From DATDPY01 sp964395765 (GTDB taxonomy: Bacteria; Bacteroidota; Bacteroidia; Cytophagales; Cyclobacteriaceae), in contig CAYNCU010000004.1 in NCBI GenBank assembly GCA_964395765.1, positions 1 through 48,146 of the forward strand: 48,146 nucleotides of DNA, given 5' to 3'. The position numbers and the translations under genes were made by a program. Numbering within the stretch: position 1 is the first letter of the stretch; each line of letters starts with the position of its first letter. The notes under the pieces were generated by a model. It did not search any database. It was not told the origin of the DNA and saw nothing but the letters and a program-made list of their open reading frames with translations. This document shows, piece after piece, positions 24,398 through 33,444 of this stretch.

Positions 24398-26640
24398 AAA
24401 GATTTTTACAATTGTTGTTCATTATGATCGGAATGGAGATCGCCCATCCGGCTTGTTCCCAGCAATATATGGCGCTGGCGGATTTGAATGGCCGGTATGG
24501 TTTTGTCGATACCTCCGGATACTGGATAATTCACCCAAAGTATGAAAGTGCTTCTTCATTCAGCGAAGGGCTGGCGGCTGCCGAATATTACGGAAAATGG
24601 GGTTATATTGATAAAACCGGGCATTGGATCATCCAACCGGAATTTTCAGAAGCAAAACCATTTTCGGAGGGGCTTGCCTGTGTGAAATCCTCCGGGAAAT
24701 GGGGCTTCATTGACCTTAACGGTAAGTGGGTACTTAAACCGCAGTTCTTCGCCGTCAGTTCATTTTCGGAAGGTAAGGCAGTAGTGTACGGGGAGAAAGG
24801 GTTTTATTATATTGATAAAAAACAGAATAACTCATTCAACAGTTTTTTCGCGATTGCCAAACCTTTTTCGGAAGGAATGGCATATGTAAAAATGGACAAT
24901 CAGAAGGGTTTCATTGACAGCCGGGGAAATTGGTTGTTCAGTGTTGATTTCGATGAGGTATATTCTTATTCACAAGGCCTGGCGATGGTGATGAAATCAG
25001 GGAAATACGGATTTATCAATCACCGGGGAGATCTCGTAATACCGTTGAATTACAAAGATGCAACCCGCTTTAGTGAAGGTCTGGCAGGAGTCAGGATCAA
25101 TAAAAAATGGGGCTATATCAACAAGTCCGGTAAAGTTATGATAGTTCCGGCCTATGATTATGCGGGACCTTTCAGCTGCGGGACTGCCGTAGTAAGAATG
25201 AGTGATAAATTCGGTCTTATCAATCTTTCCGGTAAATGGATCCTGGACCCGGATTATAAAGATATCGGCGATTTGACCAGTACGGTTAGCCTTAGCGAGA
25301 AAATCACAAAAATTGTAAAAGAGAATTTCAGTAAATGGGAGACGAAGGGAGAATTTGAAAAAACGCAGGAATACTTAAAGCGCGTGTCGGAAGATAACCG
25401 GCAAAAGGAAATCGATCACCTGACCAGCCTGGCCATTAATCAACTGGCAAGAAAGTCTGTTAAGCCGGAAGAGGCGGAGTTGGGTTTCTATAATGCGGAT
25501 GCTGAAATGTTTAATATTATCATCCCGGGAGCATTACCTTCATTGCTGCCCGTCCCCTTGAGTGAAGCAAGGTGGGTGAAAGAAAACTGGGATAAAATTA
25601 AATTTGACAGCCTCACGTTTACGTTGTCGAATGATCAGTTTTTAATTACCGGTTTATCTGCTGCATTGGCCAACCATCATTTTAATTATGATGCTATCCT
25701 GGACGGAGTCCCTGCTTCAAATTTTGACCTGACTCCCGATCTTGGCAATGCTGAGATCACCCTGCCCGGAATCCCGGTGATGATTAAAAATAATCAGGGT
25801 GAAAAAGGGATATACGCCGGAACTTCTGACGTGGATTTATCAATACCTGTTAATCCGGTTAAACAAAGCAAAACATTTGCGGTGGTCATCGGCAATGAAG
25901 ATTATACCAGCTACCAGGTTAACGGGGGTGGAAATATAAATGTTGATTATGCCAATGCAGACGCCAGAACATTTAAAGATTACCTCACCAAAACCTTCGG
26001 GATTCCGGATCGGAATATCACCTTGCTTCTTAATGCCACGGCCGGTCAGATCAATCAGTCCCTGGCCAGGCTAAGCGCGCTGGCGAAAGCTTATGACGGA
26101 AAGGCAAAACTGATTTTTTATTACGCCGGTCATGGGCTTCCGGACGAGGAGACCCGGGAACCCTATTTAATCCCGGTTGATGTTTCCGCCTCGGACCTGA
26201 CTTACGCGGTTTCGCTTGAAACTGTGTTTAATAAGTTAACGGAAAATAAATCGGAGCGGGTTACCGTTTTTCTCGATGCATGTTTCAGCGGAGGAGCAAG
26301 AAGCCAGGGCCTTGTAGCGAGTCGCGGAATAAGGATCAGGCCCAAGTCCCCTTATGTGAACGGTAACCTGGTTGTATTTTCCGCTGCCAGTGAGGACGAA
26401 ACGGCTTATGCCTATAATGAAAAAGGGCATGGAATGTTTACCTATTTTCTACTGAAAAAATTCCGGGATTCGGGAGGAAGCGTAAGCTATGGTGAACTGG
26501 CCGAATATCTGAAAGACGAAGTAGATAAAAATTCCCTGCTAATTAATAATCGGGAACAATTGCCCGAAGTTAATGTAAGCCCTGCCCTGGAAGATTCTTG
26601 GAAGAGCATGACGTTTATTCCAAACGGACCCGATAACTAA
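24394..26640 (+). CDS. Exported WG-repeat protein with C-terminal caspase-like (C14) peptidase
   Basis: The 748-residue protein has a signal peptide ending near ACSQ (20-23). About eight WG-type repeats span 33-294, with consensus GKWGFIDxxGKWxIxPxF and then FSEGLAxV. A helical linker follows. The caspase-hemoglobinase domain spans 490-735: FAVVIGNEDY at 495, catalytic His580 in YYAGHG and Cys630 in LDACFSG. Both catalytic residues are intact. WG repeats probably bind a ligand or partner and the peptidase cuts after basic or acidic residues; neither substrate is known. It is the last gene of the operon, and its ATG overlaps the preceding stop. Confidence 0.88.
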   Translation: MKRFLQLLFIMIGMEIAHPACSQQYMALADLNGRYGFVDTSGYWIIHPKYESASSFSEGLAAAEYYGKWGYIDKTGHWIIQPEFSEAKPFSEGLACVKSSGKWGFIDLNGKWVLKPQFFAVSSFSEGKAVVYGEKGFYYIDKKQNNSFNSFFAIAKPFSEGMAYVKMDNQKGFIDSRGNWLFSVDFDEVYSYSQGLAMVMKSGKYGFINHRGDLVIPLNYKDATRFSEGLAGVRINKKWGYINKSGKVMIVPAYDYAGPFSCGTAVVRMSDKFGLINLSGKWILDPDYKDIGDLTSTVSLSEKITKIVKENFSKWETKGEFEKTQEYLKRVSEDNRQKEIDHLTSLAINQLARKSVKPEEAELGFYNADAEMFNIIIPGALPSLLPVPLSEARWVKENWDKIKFDSLTFTLSNDQFLITGLSAALANHHFNYDAILDGVPASNFDLTPDLGNAEITLPGIPVMIKNNQGEKGIYAGTSDVDLSIPVNPVKQSKTFAVVIGNEDYTSYQVNGGGNINVDYANADARTFKDYLTKTFGIPDRNITLLLNATAGQINQSLARLSALAKAYDGKAKLIFYYAGHGLPDEETREPYLIPVDVSASDLTYAVSLETVFNKLTENKSERVTVFLDACFSGGARSQGLVASRGIRIRPKSPYVNGNLVVFSAASEDETAYAYNEKGHGMFTYFLLKKFRDSGGSVSYGELAEYLKDEVDKNSLLINNREQLPEVNVSPALEDSWKSMTFIPNGPDN

Positions 26641-26645
26641 TTTTT

Positions 26646-26659
26646 TTCAATATTCAATA
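26646..26659. repeat. 7-bp tandem repeat (two units)
   Basis: TTCAATA occurs at 26646-26652 and 26653-26659, immediately after the caspase stop codon. It has the same 7-base periodicity as the other arrays, but two units are weak alone. Confidence 0.35.
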
Positions 26660-26844
26660 TCTTGATTTGTGATATAGCGGTTGAAAGATCTTTATTCCAG
26701 AAAAATTTCAGCAATGGAATTTGTAAGTTGAAAATCGGAAGGAGCCAGACCCCTGCACCAGGCGGGGTTAAAATTAAGTTGCGAAATTACTTATTCACCA
26801 CCTTTTCGTAAAATGCATCATCAAAACGTAAGGTAATTGTTATC

Positions 26845-26873
26845 TTGACAGTTTAAATTCGTTAGGATATAAA
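26845..26873 (+). promoter_or_regulatory. Sigma70-consensus-like promoter upstream of the MalY-like gene
   Basis: TTGACA (26845-26850), 17 bases, then TATAAA (26868-26873) match the textbook sigma70 layout of other phyla. The predicted start is only a few bases before the ATG at 26886. Bacteroidota normally use TTTG/TAnnTTTG, so this may be chance. Confidence 0.3.
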
Positions 26874-26885
26874 ATATAATATACC

Positions 26886-28064
26886 ATGGCTTCCGTTTTC
26901 GATGAAGTGATCGCCCGGGAAAATACCGGATGTGCAAAATATGACAACAGGAAATTAGTATTCGGGAAAGAAAAGGTGATCCCTTTCTGGATTGCGGATA
27001 TGGATTTCAAAGCGCCCGGATATGTTATCGAAAAGCTTAAAGATAGGGTAGAACACGGATTATTCGGATATCCTGCTATGCCTGAAAATTTTTTTGACCC
27101 AATTGCCGGCTGGATCTATAAACGCTATGGATGGGAAATTAAAAAGGAATGGTTATGTTTCAGCCCGGGAGTAGTCCCCGCCCTGGTGATTTCTGTCTTG
27201 GCATATTCCTCTCCGGAAGAATCTGTGGTGGTTCAGCCTCCTGTTTATTTCCCTTTTTTCAGGACCATCGAAAGCCAGGACCGGGTAAAAATAGATAACC
27301 CGCTGGTGTTTGATAATAACCGGTATGTAATGAACCTGGAGGACCTGGAATCTTCCATCCGGAAAGGGGTCAGGATGATTTTTCTCTGTAACCCGCATAA
27401 TCCCTGTGGCAGTGTATGGCGAAAAGATGAGCTTGAAGAATTTGCCGCTTTATGCCTGAAATATCATGTCACAATAATATCCGATGAAATCCATTCCGAT
27501 ATAATTTATCCGGGAAACAAACATATACCCATAGCCTCGCTGGATAAGGATATCGGTGCCAATACCATTACCCTTATGGCGCCGAGCAAGACCTTTAACC
27601 TGGCAGGTCTTTCAACTTCATTCACCATTATCCCCGACGAACCGAAAAGAAAAAAATTTCAGAAACTACTGGCGGACTTCCATATCAATCATGGCAATGT
27701 TTTCGGCCTGGAAGCCATAAAGGCCGCCTATGAATCCGGTGAAGCGTGGCTTGATCAGCTGTTGGAATATCTTAAGGGAAATCTTGATTTTATTGAAAAT
27801 TATTTGAAAACCAATATACCCTTGATAGGCATGATCCGGCCGCAGGGTACTTACCTGGCATGGCTGGATTTCAGGAAATTCAATATGAACCGGGAGGAAC
27901 TGAATAGTTTTTTGATCCATGAAGCGGGATTAGGTCTTAGTGACGGCGAACTCTTCGGGACGGGAGGCGAAGGTTTTCAGCGGTTAAATTTTGGCTGTCC
28001 GAGATCAATGATACAAAAAGGCCTTGATCAATTAAAATCGGCGTTTAATCATTTGAATATTTAG
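26886..28064 (+). CDS. patB: MalY/PatB-family PLP-dependent C-S lyase or aminotransferase
   Basis: The 392-residue fold-type I PLP enzyme has FWIADMDFKAP (34-44), FGYPAMPENFF, CNPHNPCGSVW (168-178), SDEIHSDIIYPG and the Schiff-base lysine Lys235 in APSKTFNLAGL. This combination marks the MalY/PatB branch, which mostly has cystathionine beta-lyase activity, making homocysteine, pyruvate and ammonia. Length and key residues are complete. It stands alone, with a possible terminator shortly after its stop. Substrate preference (cystathionine, cysteine or another aminoacyl sulfide) cannot be fixed by sequence. Confidence 0.9.
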   Translation: MASVFDEVIARENTGCAKYDNRKLVFGKEKVIPFWIADMDFKAPGYVIEKLKDRVEHGLFGYPAMPENFFDPIAGWIYKRYGWEIKKEWLCFSPGVVPALVISVLAYSSPEESVVVQPPVYFPFFRTIESQDRVKIDNPLVFDNNRYVMNLEDLESSIRKGVRMIFLCNPHNPCGSVWRKDELEEFAALCLKYHVTIISDEIHSDIIYPGNKHIPIASLDKDIGANTITLMAPSKTFNLAGLSTSFTIIPDEPKRKKFQKLLADFHINHGNVFGLEAIKAAYESGEAWLDQLLEYLKGNLDFIENYLKTNIPLIGMIRPQGTYLAWLDFRKFNMNREELNSFLIHEAGLGLSDGELFGTGGEGFQRLNFGCPRSMIQKGLDQLKSAFNHLNI

Positions 28065-28119
28065 GAGATATTCGTACTTGTACCCCTAAATGAAAAAAAA
28101 ACCTTGAAATTTTTAAGCG

Positions 28120-28149
28120 AGTTTGAATGTAGCCAAACTTTATTTTTTC
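28120..28149 (+). terminator. Candidate intrinsic terminator after the MalY-like gene
   Basis: AGTTTG (28120-28125) pairs with CAAACT (28134-28139) across an 8-base loop, followed by TTATTTTTTC. The stem is short and AT-rich, so this is moderate evidence. Confidence 0.45.
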
Positions 28150-28203
28150 TAACTTGGCAACTGGAAACGGTCGTTTTCAACATTAGGAAATTTTTCGAAG
28201 GAT

Positions 28204-29721
28204 TTGAATAGGTCAGAAGTAAAAAGAATTTTCGGGCTGCTAGGCTTCTTAATTTTATTTTCAGCTTCAAGGCTATCCGCTCAAATTGAAACTTCTTTCA
28301 CACAGTTTTTTGTTAATCCCTATCATTTCAATCCTTCTTATGCAGGGATTGAAGGAAGGCCGACCTTGTTTTTATATTACCGTCAGCAATGGGCCGGGAT
28401 AGAAGGAGCGCCCGCAACCGCAAATCTTTCCTTTCATACGCCTCTTAAACTTGGATTAAATTTTGGCCTTGATGTTTTTCATGACAACCGCGGAGTAATA
28501 GGAACCAATTCAGGCCTGGTTACCCTTGGCTATGTAGTCCCTTTCAGCCGGATAACATTTTTACGGTTTGGAATTTCGGGGGGGATGGGTTTCCGCAATT
28601 TTGACCTTTCGGACCCTACCATTAATACCTCTGATCCCGCGCTCAAAAATGTACTCGATAAAAATACCTTTTTAACTGGAAATGTCGGTCTGTCATTTCA
28701 AACCGGTTACTTTAACTTGGGGATTTCATTACCCACCATATTTCAGCCAGATTTAAATTCTATGAAAACGGCTGAATCCAGTTATATTTCTCCATTGGAT
28801 GAGATTCTTTTTAATGTTAGTTATCGATTTTATTTTGCAGAGGATTATATGGCCTTTGAACCGGAAATTTTGTACCGGTCGGAGAAAAATCAACCTGACC
28901 AGTACGAGGCGGCGGGAATATTACATATAAAAAATCTTGTTTGGCTCGGGGGCTCTTACAGGCAGGATTATGGCCTATCGGCATTTGCCGGAATTAAAAT
29001 CCTGAATTTATTGAGCTTTGGTTATAGTTATGGGATTGGTTCTGCAAAATTACCTGGCATTGGTAACAGTACGCATGAATTATTACTGACTCTTTTTACC
29101 GGGAAAGCTAAAAAAGCCAAGAAAAAAGATAAGAAACTGTATTTGTCCTTTATCGCTGCTGAAAAATTCGTACCTCCCAGGACAGAAAAAAAACCGGTGG
29201 TGACGGCTCAACAAGAGGTTAAAAAAGATGAACAGAAACCCCAGGCTCCGGTAAAGGAAGAAAAGAAAGAGGCCCCGGTAAAGGTTCAGAATGTTCCTTC
29301 CGAAAAGGATACAGTCAAAAATATTACAGAAAATAAATCTCCGGTAAATAATACCATTAATCAACCCAGTCGTGAAAATAAACAACCGACTGAAAATAAA
29401 TTAAATGCCGAAGCAAAACCGGTAGTGGCAATAAAGGATACTACCCAAAAAGTAATTCAAAATATTCCGGCTAAAACAGCCCCGCCGGTTCGTGAAGAAA
29501 CGGCAATCAAAGGCACTTCCCAATCAGAGCTGGAAGTCGGAAGTTACATCGTCATAGGATCTTTCAATATAAAAGACAATGCGATCAGAATGGCCCAAAT
29601 GGCGCTCAATTCCGGATATCCTGCCGCCTTTGGATATGTAAGTGAAAGAGGACACTGGTATGTTTATGTTAAGAAAGGTAACTCGCCCGGTGAAATAAGA
29701 CCTTATCTGCCACTGGTATAA
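28204..29721 (+). CDS. PorP/SprF type IX secretion outer-membrane protein (ends at in-frame TAA inside a SPOR-like domain)
   Basis: The 505 residues have a signal peptide (about 1-26) and then a PorP/SprF beta-barrel (about 27-305): TQFFVNPYHFNPSYAG, RQQWAGIEGAPATANLSFHTPL, then GVSGG-type strands and IKILNLLSFGYSYG. A Lys/Glu/Pro-rich linker (about 305-440) leads to a SPOR-like module (441-505). The module stops early at TAA 29719-29721, although the frame continues with its missing end. The start is TTG 28204; no ATG precedes the signal peptide. Such proteins act at the outer membrane with gliding-type type IX cargo, and the next complete gene encodes such a cargo. Confidence 0.85.
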   Translation: MNRSEVKRIFGLLGFLILFSASRLSAQIETSFTQFFVNPYHFNPSYAGIEGRPTLFLYYRQQWAGIEGAPATANLSFHTPLKLGLNFGLDVFHDNRGVIGTNSGLVTLGYVVPFSRITFLRFGISGGMGFRNFDLSDPTINTSDPALKNVLDKNTFLTGNVGLSFQTGYFNLGISLPTIFQPDLNSMKTAESSYISPLDEILFNVSYRFYFAEDYMAFEPEILYRSEKNQPDQYEAAGILHIKNLVWLGGSYRQDYGLSAFAGIKILNLLSFGYSYGIGSAKLPGIGNSTHELLLTLFTGKAKKAKKKDKKLYLSFIAAEKFVPPRTEKKPVVTAQQEVKKDEQKPQAPVKEEKKEAPVKVQNVPSEKDTVKNITENKSPVNNTINQPSRENKQPTENKLNAEAKPVVAIKDTTQKVIQNIPAKTAPPVREETAIKGTSQSELEVGSYIVIGSFNIKDNAIRMAQMALNSGYPAAFGYVSERGHWYVYVKKGNSPGEIRPYLPLV

Positions 29722-29751
29722 GAGTATACACATATAAAAGATGCCTGGATA

Positions 29752-30171
29752 TTGACGATCTATAATCAGGATGGAAATTCAATAAAGCCCGGGGATAATT
29801 TATTGAAAAATGATAAAAATGTACCTTCCGACACATCTGCTGAAAACCAGGAGAATTATAAAAGATTGGAAAAAATAGGTCAGGAAGAAGGGATTCAATT
29901 TGAAAAAACATCGAGAGGTAAGAACCTGTTTGAACTGCTGAGCGGAAATTACATTGTCGTCGGGAAATTTTCAACCTACGAAGAAGCGGAAAAATGCGCG
30001 GTTCATATGAAGGAATTAGGGCAGGAGGTAAGATGGGGATTCAATTCTCAAAATGATCTTTGGTACGATTATATTTATTATAATCAAAATGCTGATACGA
30101 TCAGGGAACAATTGGTTAAGATCAGAAGGGTCTCCCAGTTAAATGATGTCTGGTTGCTGGCCGTTCGATGA
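29752..30171 (+). CDS. Second SPOR-like module, downstream half of the interrupted PorP/SprF gene
   Basis: This stretch shares the frame of the PorP/SprF gene and is separated from it by TAA and ten codons. The codons directly after that stop (translation EYTHIKDAWILTI) complete the first SPOR-like module. Residues about 66-139 form a second copy (NYIVVGKFSTYEEAEKCAVHM to VWLLAV). The two copies align without gaps from the YVYV/YDYI strand to AWILTI/VWLLAV, and the stop replaces one residue. TTG at 29752 would be the formal start. Without its upstream half the piece has no signal peptide. It is best read as the C-terminus of a 655-residue protein. Confidence 0.7.
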   Translation: MTIYNQDGNSIKPGDNLLKNDKNVPSDTSAENQENYKRLEKIGQEEGIQFEKTSRGKNLFELLSGNYIVVGKFSTYEEAEKCAVHMKELGQEVRWGFNSQNDLWYDYIYYNQNADTIREQLVKIRRVSQLNDVWLLAVR

Positions 30172-30213
30172 GAATTAATTTTAGAATGTATAATCAAAAT
30201 ATAATAGCCAAAA

Positions 30214-33200
30214 ATGAATAATAAGGATTTTACGGGATATAAGAAATTACAATTCCGGATTATAATCCTCTTCTTTTTATCGGGTTCCTTTTATGTTAAA
30301 GCACAGCCACCGGTAATAGAGGGACTGAGCCGTATTTCGGGAACACTAAATGACAATTTAACCGTCTTCGGTAGCAATTTTAACAGCAATCCCGCAGACC
30401 TCATCCTTTATTTTAATGGCGTTCGGGCTACCCTATCCTCTTCAACAAACAATTCTATAAATGCTTTGATTCCCGGAAATGCAACGACTGGTAATTTGTT
30501 GCTGATCAATAAAGCCAATGGATTACAGGCGACCTCCGCCGGAATCTTTTTTAATAGTTTCGGCGGTTCCGGATTCGACCTTTCGCTTCTTTCTCCGGAA
30601 ACCAATTTTAATGAGTCAGCCGAGTTATATCAGCTTGCTTTATGCGATTTTAATAATGACGGCAAACTTGATGTAGCCGCTACAAAAAAATCAGGCTCCA
30701 CGGATATTGATATATTTATGAATGAAAGTACACCAGGGGTTATTAGTTTAAGCAAACTAAATAAATTCACAAATAGTGAGTTGGACCTGCAATCCGTAAC
30801 TTCTGGAATCATCTGTGCCGATTTGGACGGAGACGGTTTAAAGGATATGATTGTTACTCAGGCTGGTAACCCGGCTGACCGGATATATTTATTGAAAAAT
30901 ATTTCTTCCGGAGAAGATATAAAATTCTCTCAAAGTAAAACTATTACCCTGGCCGATAGCAGTGTGGCAGTTAATGTTGAAGTTAAGGACCTTGATAGAG
31001 ACGGTAAGCCGGATTTAATTGTTTCCAATGCAGCCGCGGGTTATTTTTCAATATTCAGAAACCTATCTACTATCGGTAATATTTCATTTGATCCTTCTGC
31101 TCTCAACCTATCCGTGGAGGGTATCTCTTCCGTTGCAGGATTATCCGTGGAAGATATTGACAATGACAACTATCCTGATATCATTGTTGCGCCTTCAATG
31201 GAGGCTAACCTTTATGTATTTGTAAATTCTAGTGTTCCAGGCAACATTAGTTTTAACGGATCTCAGGAAATAACATTGAATGCCGGAATTAATTCTGTTA
31301 TTTCCGCTGATTTTAACGGGGATGGATTAAACGATCTTGCCGTTTCGGAAACGACGCAAAACCAGGTCGCCATACTTTTAAATCAAACTCCAAAAGGTAG
31401 TAATACCGTGAATTTTAGTTCTCCGGTCAATGTCGCCACGGACGGAGGGCCATGGGGGATATCAATGGCTGATATTGATGGTAACGGGAAGCCTGATTTG
31501 CTCGTAGGTTTGTCTGCGAAAAACGCTATCGACCTGTTATTGAACAGTAATACGACCGGAGTGGCCTCATTTACAAAGTCCATTATCCCGACAGGCTTAT
31601 TTACCCGATATGTAATTGCCGGGGACATGGATGGAGACGCAAAACCTGATCTTATTTATACCTCCTTTGATGAATCTTCCGGAACTTTTAATTTATCTGT
31701 GATCCGGAATTTGAATTGTTTTGTTCCTTCGATCAGGCCTACGGGTTCTCATGTTCTGTGTATAGGAGATACGCTGCATCTGATCGCTAACCAGGGATAT
31801 AATACGGAATACAGGTGGGACAAGGATAATTCGATCATTCAAGATTCAACCCTGAATTTTATCGATGTTACACAGGAGGGTACTTATAAAGTTATTGCAG
31901 TAAATGAGGACAGCTCCTGCCAGCGAGTGTCCAATGCCGTAATCGTAAATGCCGGGTCCGGTAATGCCCCCGGAATTCCGGTTATTAATAACAGTGGCCC
32001 CTTTTGTGCCGGCAACGATGTTAAATTATCTACCGATGCCGTATCCAATGCAACTTATCAGTGGACTGGCCCGGATAGTTTTATTTCCTCGGATCAGAAT
32101 GTCACAATTTCAGCGGTTTCTCCGGAGCAGGCGGGAATTTATACCCTTACGGAAACAGTTGGAGGATGTACGAGCAAACCGGTATCCACTATTGTTGAGG
32201 TCGATGATTTACCTGATTTTATAATATCCACAGATGACCCCACGACTTTTTGTATTGGCAATGACGTTACCTTCCAGGTCAATAGTCTGAATGGATATGC
32301 TTATCAGTGGCTTAAAGATAGTGTTCCGGCCGCAGGGGCCACTTCTCCATCTTTCAAAGCCAATGAAGATGGTTCCTATAGTGTTAAAGTGACATCTTCG
32401 TTGAGTACATGTTCTATAACCAGCAATTCCATAGCCATTACTTCCATTGCGCAACCGAATGCACAATTTAAATTGGATGGAAACTTATGCACAGGAGTAA
32501 ACCTTGTAATTACCAATAATTCAACTTATGAAAATACACAGCCGGTGGGATTTCTATGGTCCTATGGTGACGGAACACTTGGAGATACTACTGAAAATAC
32601 AGTTCATTCATTCCTGGCGCCAGGTAATTATCTACTGAAACTTGTGGTAATGTATAAAAACGGCGCTTGCCAGGATTCTGTGATTCAGAACCTGGCTGTT
32701 AATGGAAGCCCGGTATGCACAATATCCCAGGATCCTGAAGCTGAATTATGTCAGGGTGATTCAAAAGTTTTATCTGTTGATCAGGCATTTGACAATTATA
32801 GTTGGAATATTGGCGATACAACAAATTCAATTAATGTCGATTCTACCGGTGTTTACATAGTAACGGTTACGGATGAAAATTCCTGTCAGGATACCTGTAG
32901 TGCGGAAATTACTTTTCTTCCTAAACCGGAGGTTATGGCAAGCGCTGATCAAACGCAAGTGATACCGGGTACCAAAGTGCATTTGACTGCTGAAGGAGCA
33001 TTGACCTATCAGTGGAACCATCCTGAACTTATGGACAATTCTTTAAGTTCAACTCCAATCGCTACGGTATTTGATTCTACGCTTTTTGTGGTGGTCGGGA
33101 AAAATGCCGATGGGTGTATTGATTCAGCCTCTGTATTTATTTCCATACCTCCGGGTAACGATTTAAATATAACGCCGATGAAATTATTTTCACCCAATGG

Positions 33201-33426
33201 GGACGGTATTGATGATGAATGGATTGTTAAAAATATTGAGTCCTATCCTGAAAGTTCGCTCACCATTTATAACAGCAATGGAAGGATTGTTTATCAGGCC
33301 AACCCATATAAAAATGATTGGAAAGCGGTTTACCAGGGAAGAGATTTGCCGGAAGGCGTTTATTATTTTATAATCAAAGACGAGGATAAAAAACCCAGAA
33401 CCGGGAGTATTACTTTAATTCGTTGA
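30214..33426 (+). CDS. FG-GAP/Ig/PKD surface protein with gliding-type (type B) type IX sorting domain
   Basis: The 1,070-residue secreted protein has a signal peptide (about 1-31), an IPT/TIG-like domain (33-115) and FG-GAP/VCBS propeller repeats (about 130-500; repeated DFNNDGKLDV, DLDGDGLKDM, DLDRDGKPDLIV and DIDGNGKPDLLVG calcium-type loops). Cys-paired Ig-like modules (510-780) and a PKD domain around WSYGDGT follow. The C-terminal sorting domain (about 985-1070) begins MKLFSPNGDGIDDEWIV and ends with the EGVYYFIIKDEDKKPRTGSITLIR pattern, cut into strands. Type IX type-B cargo is secreted with the help of a PorP/SprF partner, and such a gene precedes it by 42 bases. It probably acts in adhesion or as a cell-surface filament. 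Confidence 0.9.
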   Translation: MNNKDFTGYKKLQFRIIILFFLSGSFYVKAQPPVIEGLSRISGTLNDNLTVFGSNFNSNPADLILYFNGVRATLSSSTNNSINALIPGNATTGNLLLINKANGLQATSAGIFFNSFGGSGFDLSLLSPETNFNESAELYQLALCDFNNDGKLDVAATKKSGSTDIDIFMNESTPGVISLSKLNKFTNSELDLQSVTSGIICADLDGDGLKDMIVTQAGNPADRIYLLKNISSGEDIKFSQSKTITLADSSVAVNVEVKDLDRDGKPDLIVSNAAAGYFSIFRNLSTIGNISFDPSALNLSVEGISSVAGLSVEDIDNDNYPDIIVAPSMEANLYVFVNSSVPGNISFNGSQEITLNAGINSVISADFNGDGLNDLAVSETTQNQVAILLNQTPKGSNTVNFSSPVNVATDGGPWGISMADIDGNGKPDLLVGLSAKNAIDLLLNSNTTGVASFTKSIIPTGLFTRYVIAGDMDGDAKPDLIYTSFDESSGTFNLSVIRNLNCFVPSIRPTGSHVLCIGDTLHLIANQGYNTEYRWDKDNSIIQDSTLNFIDVTQEGTYKVIAVNEDSSCQRVSNAVIVNAGSGNAPGIPVINNSGPFCAGNDVKLSTDAVSNATYQWTGPDSFISSDQNVTISAVSPEQAGIYTLTETVGGCTSKPVSTIVEVDDLPDFIISTDDPTTFCIGNDVTFQVNSLNGYAYQWLKDSVPAAGATSPSFKANEDGSYSVKVTSSLSTCSITSNSIAITSIAQPNAQFKLDGNLCTGVNLVITNNSTYENTQPVGFLWSYGDGTLGDTTENTVHSFLAPGNYLLKLVVMYKNGACQDSVIQNLAVNGSPVCTISQDPEAELCQGDSKVLSVDQAFDNYSWNIGDTTNSINVDSTGVYIVTVTDENSCQDTCSAEITFLPKPEVMASADQTQVIPGTKVHLTAEGALTYQWNHPELMDNSLSSTPIATVFDSTLFVVVGKNADGCIDSASVFISIPPGNDLNITPMKLFSPNGDGIDDEWIVKNIESYPESSLTIYNSNGRIVYQANPYKNDWKAVYQGRDLPEGVYYFIIKDEDKKPRTGSITLIR

Positions 33427-33444
33427 TCTTCTGATTATTTTTAT

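Noticed and set aside
28204..30171. Genetic-code change in which TAA means a sense codon
   Set aside because: Many intact genes here end in TAA at the expected family length, so TAA is a normal stop. Only the two noted sites are exceptions.
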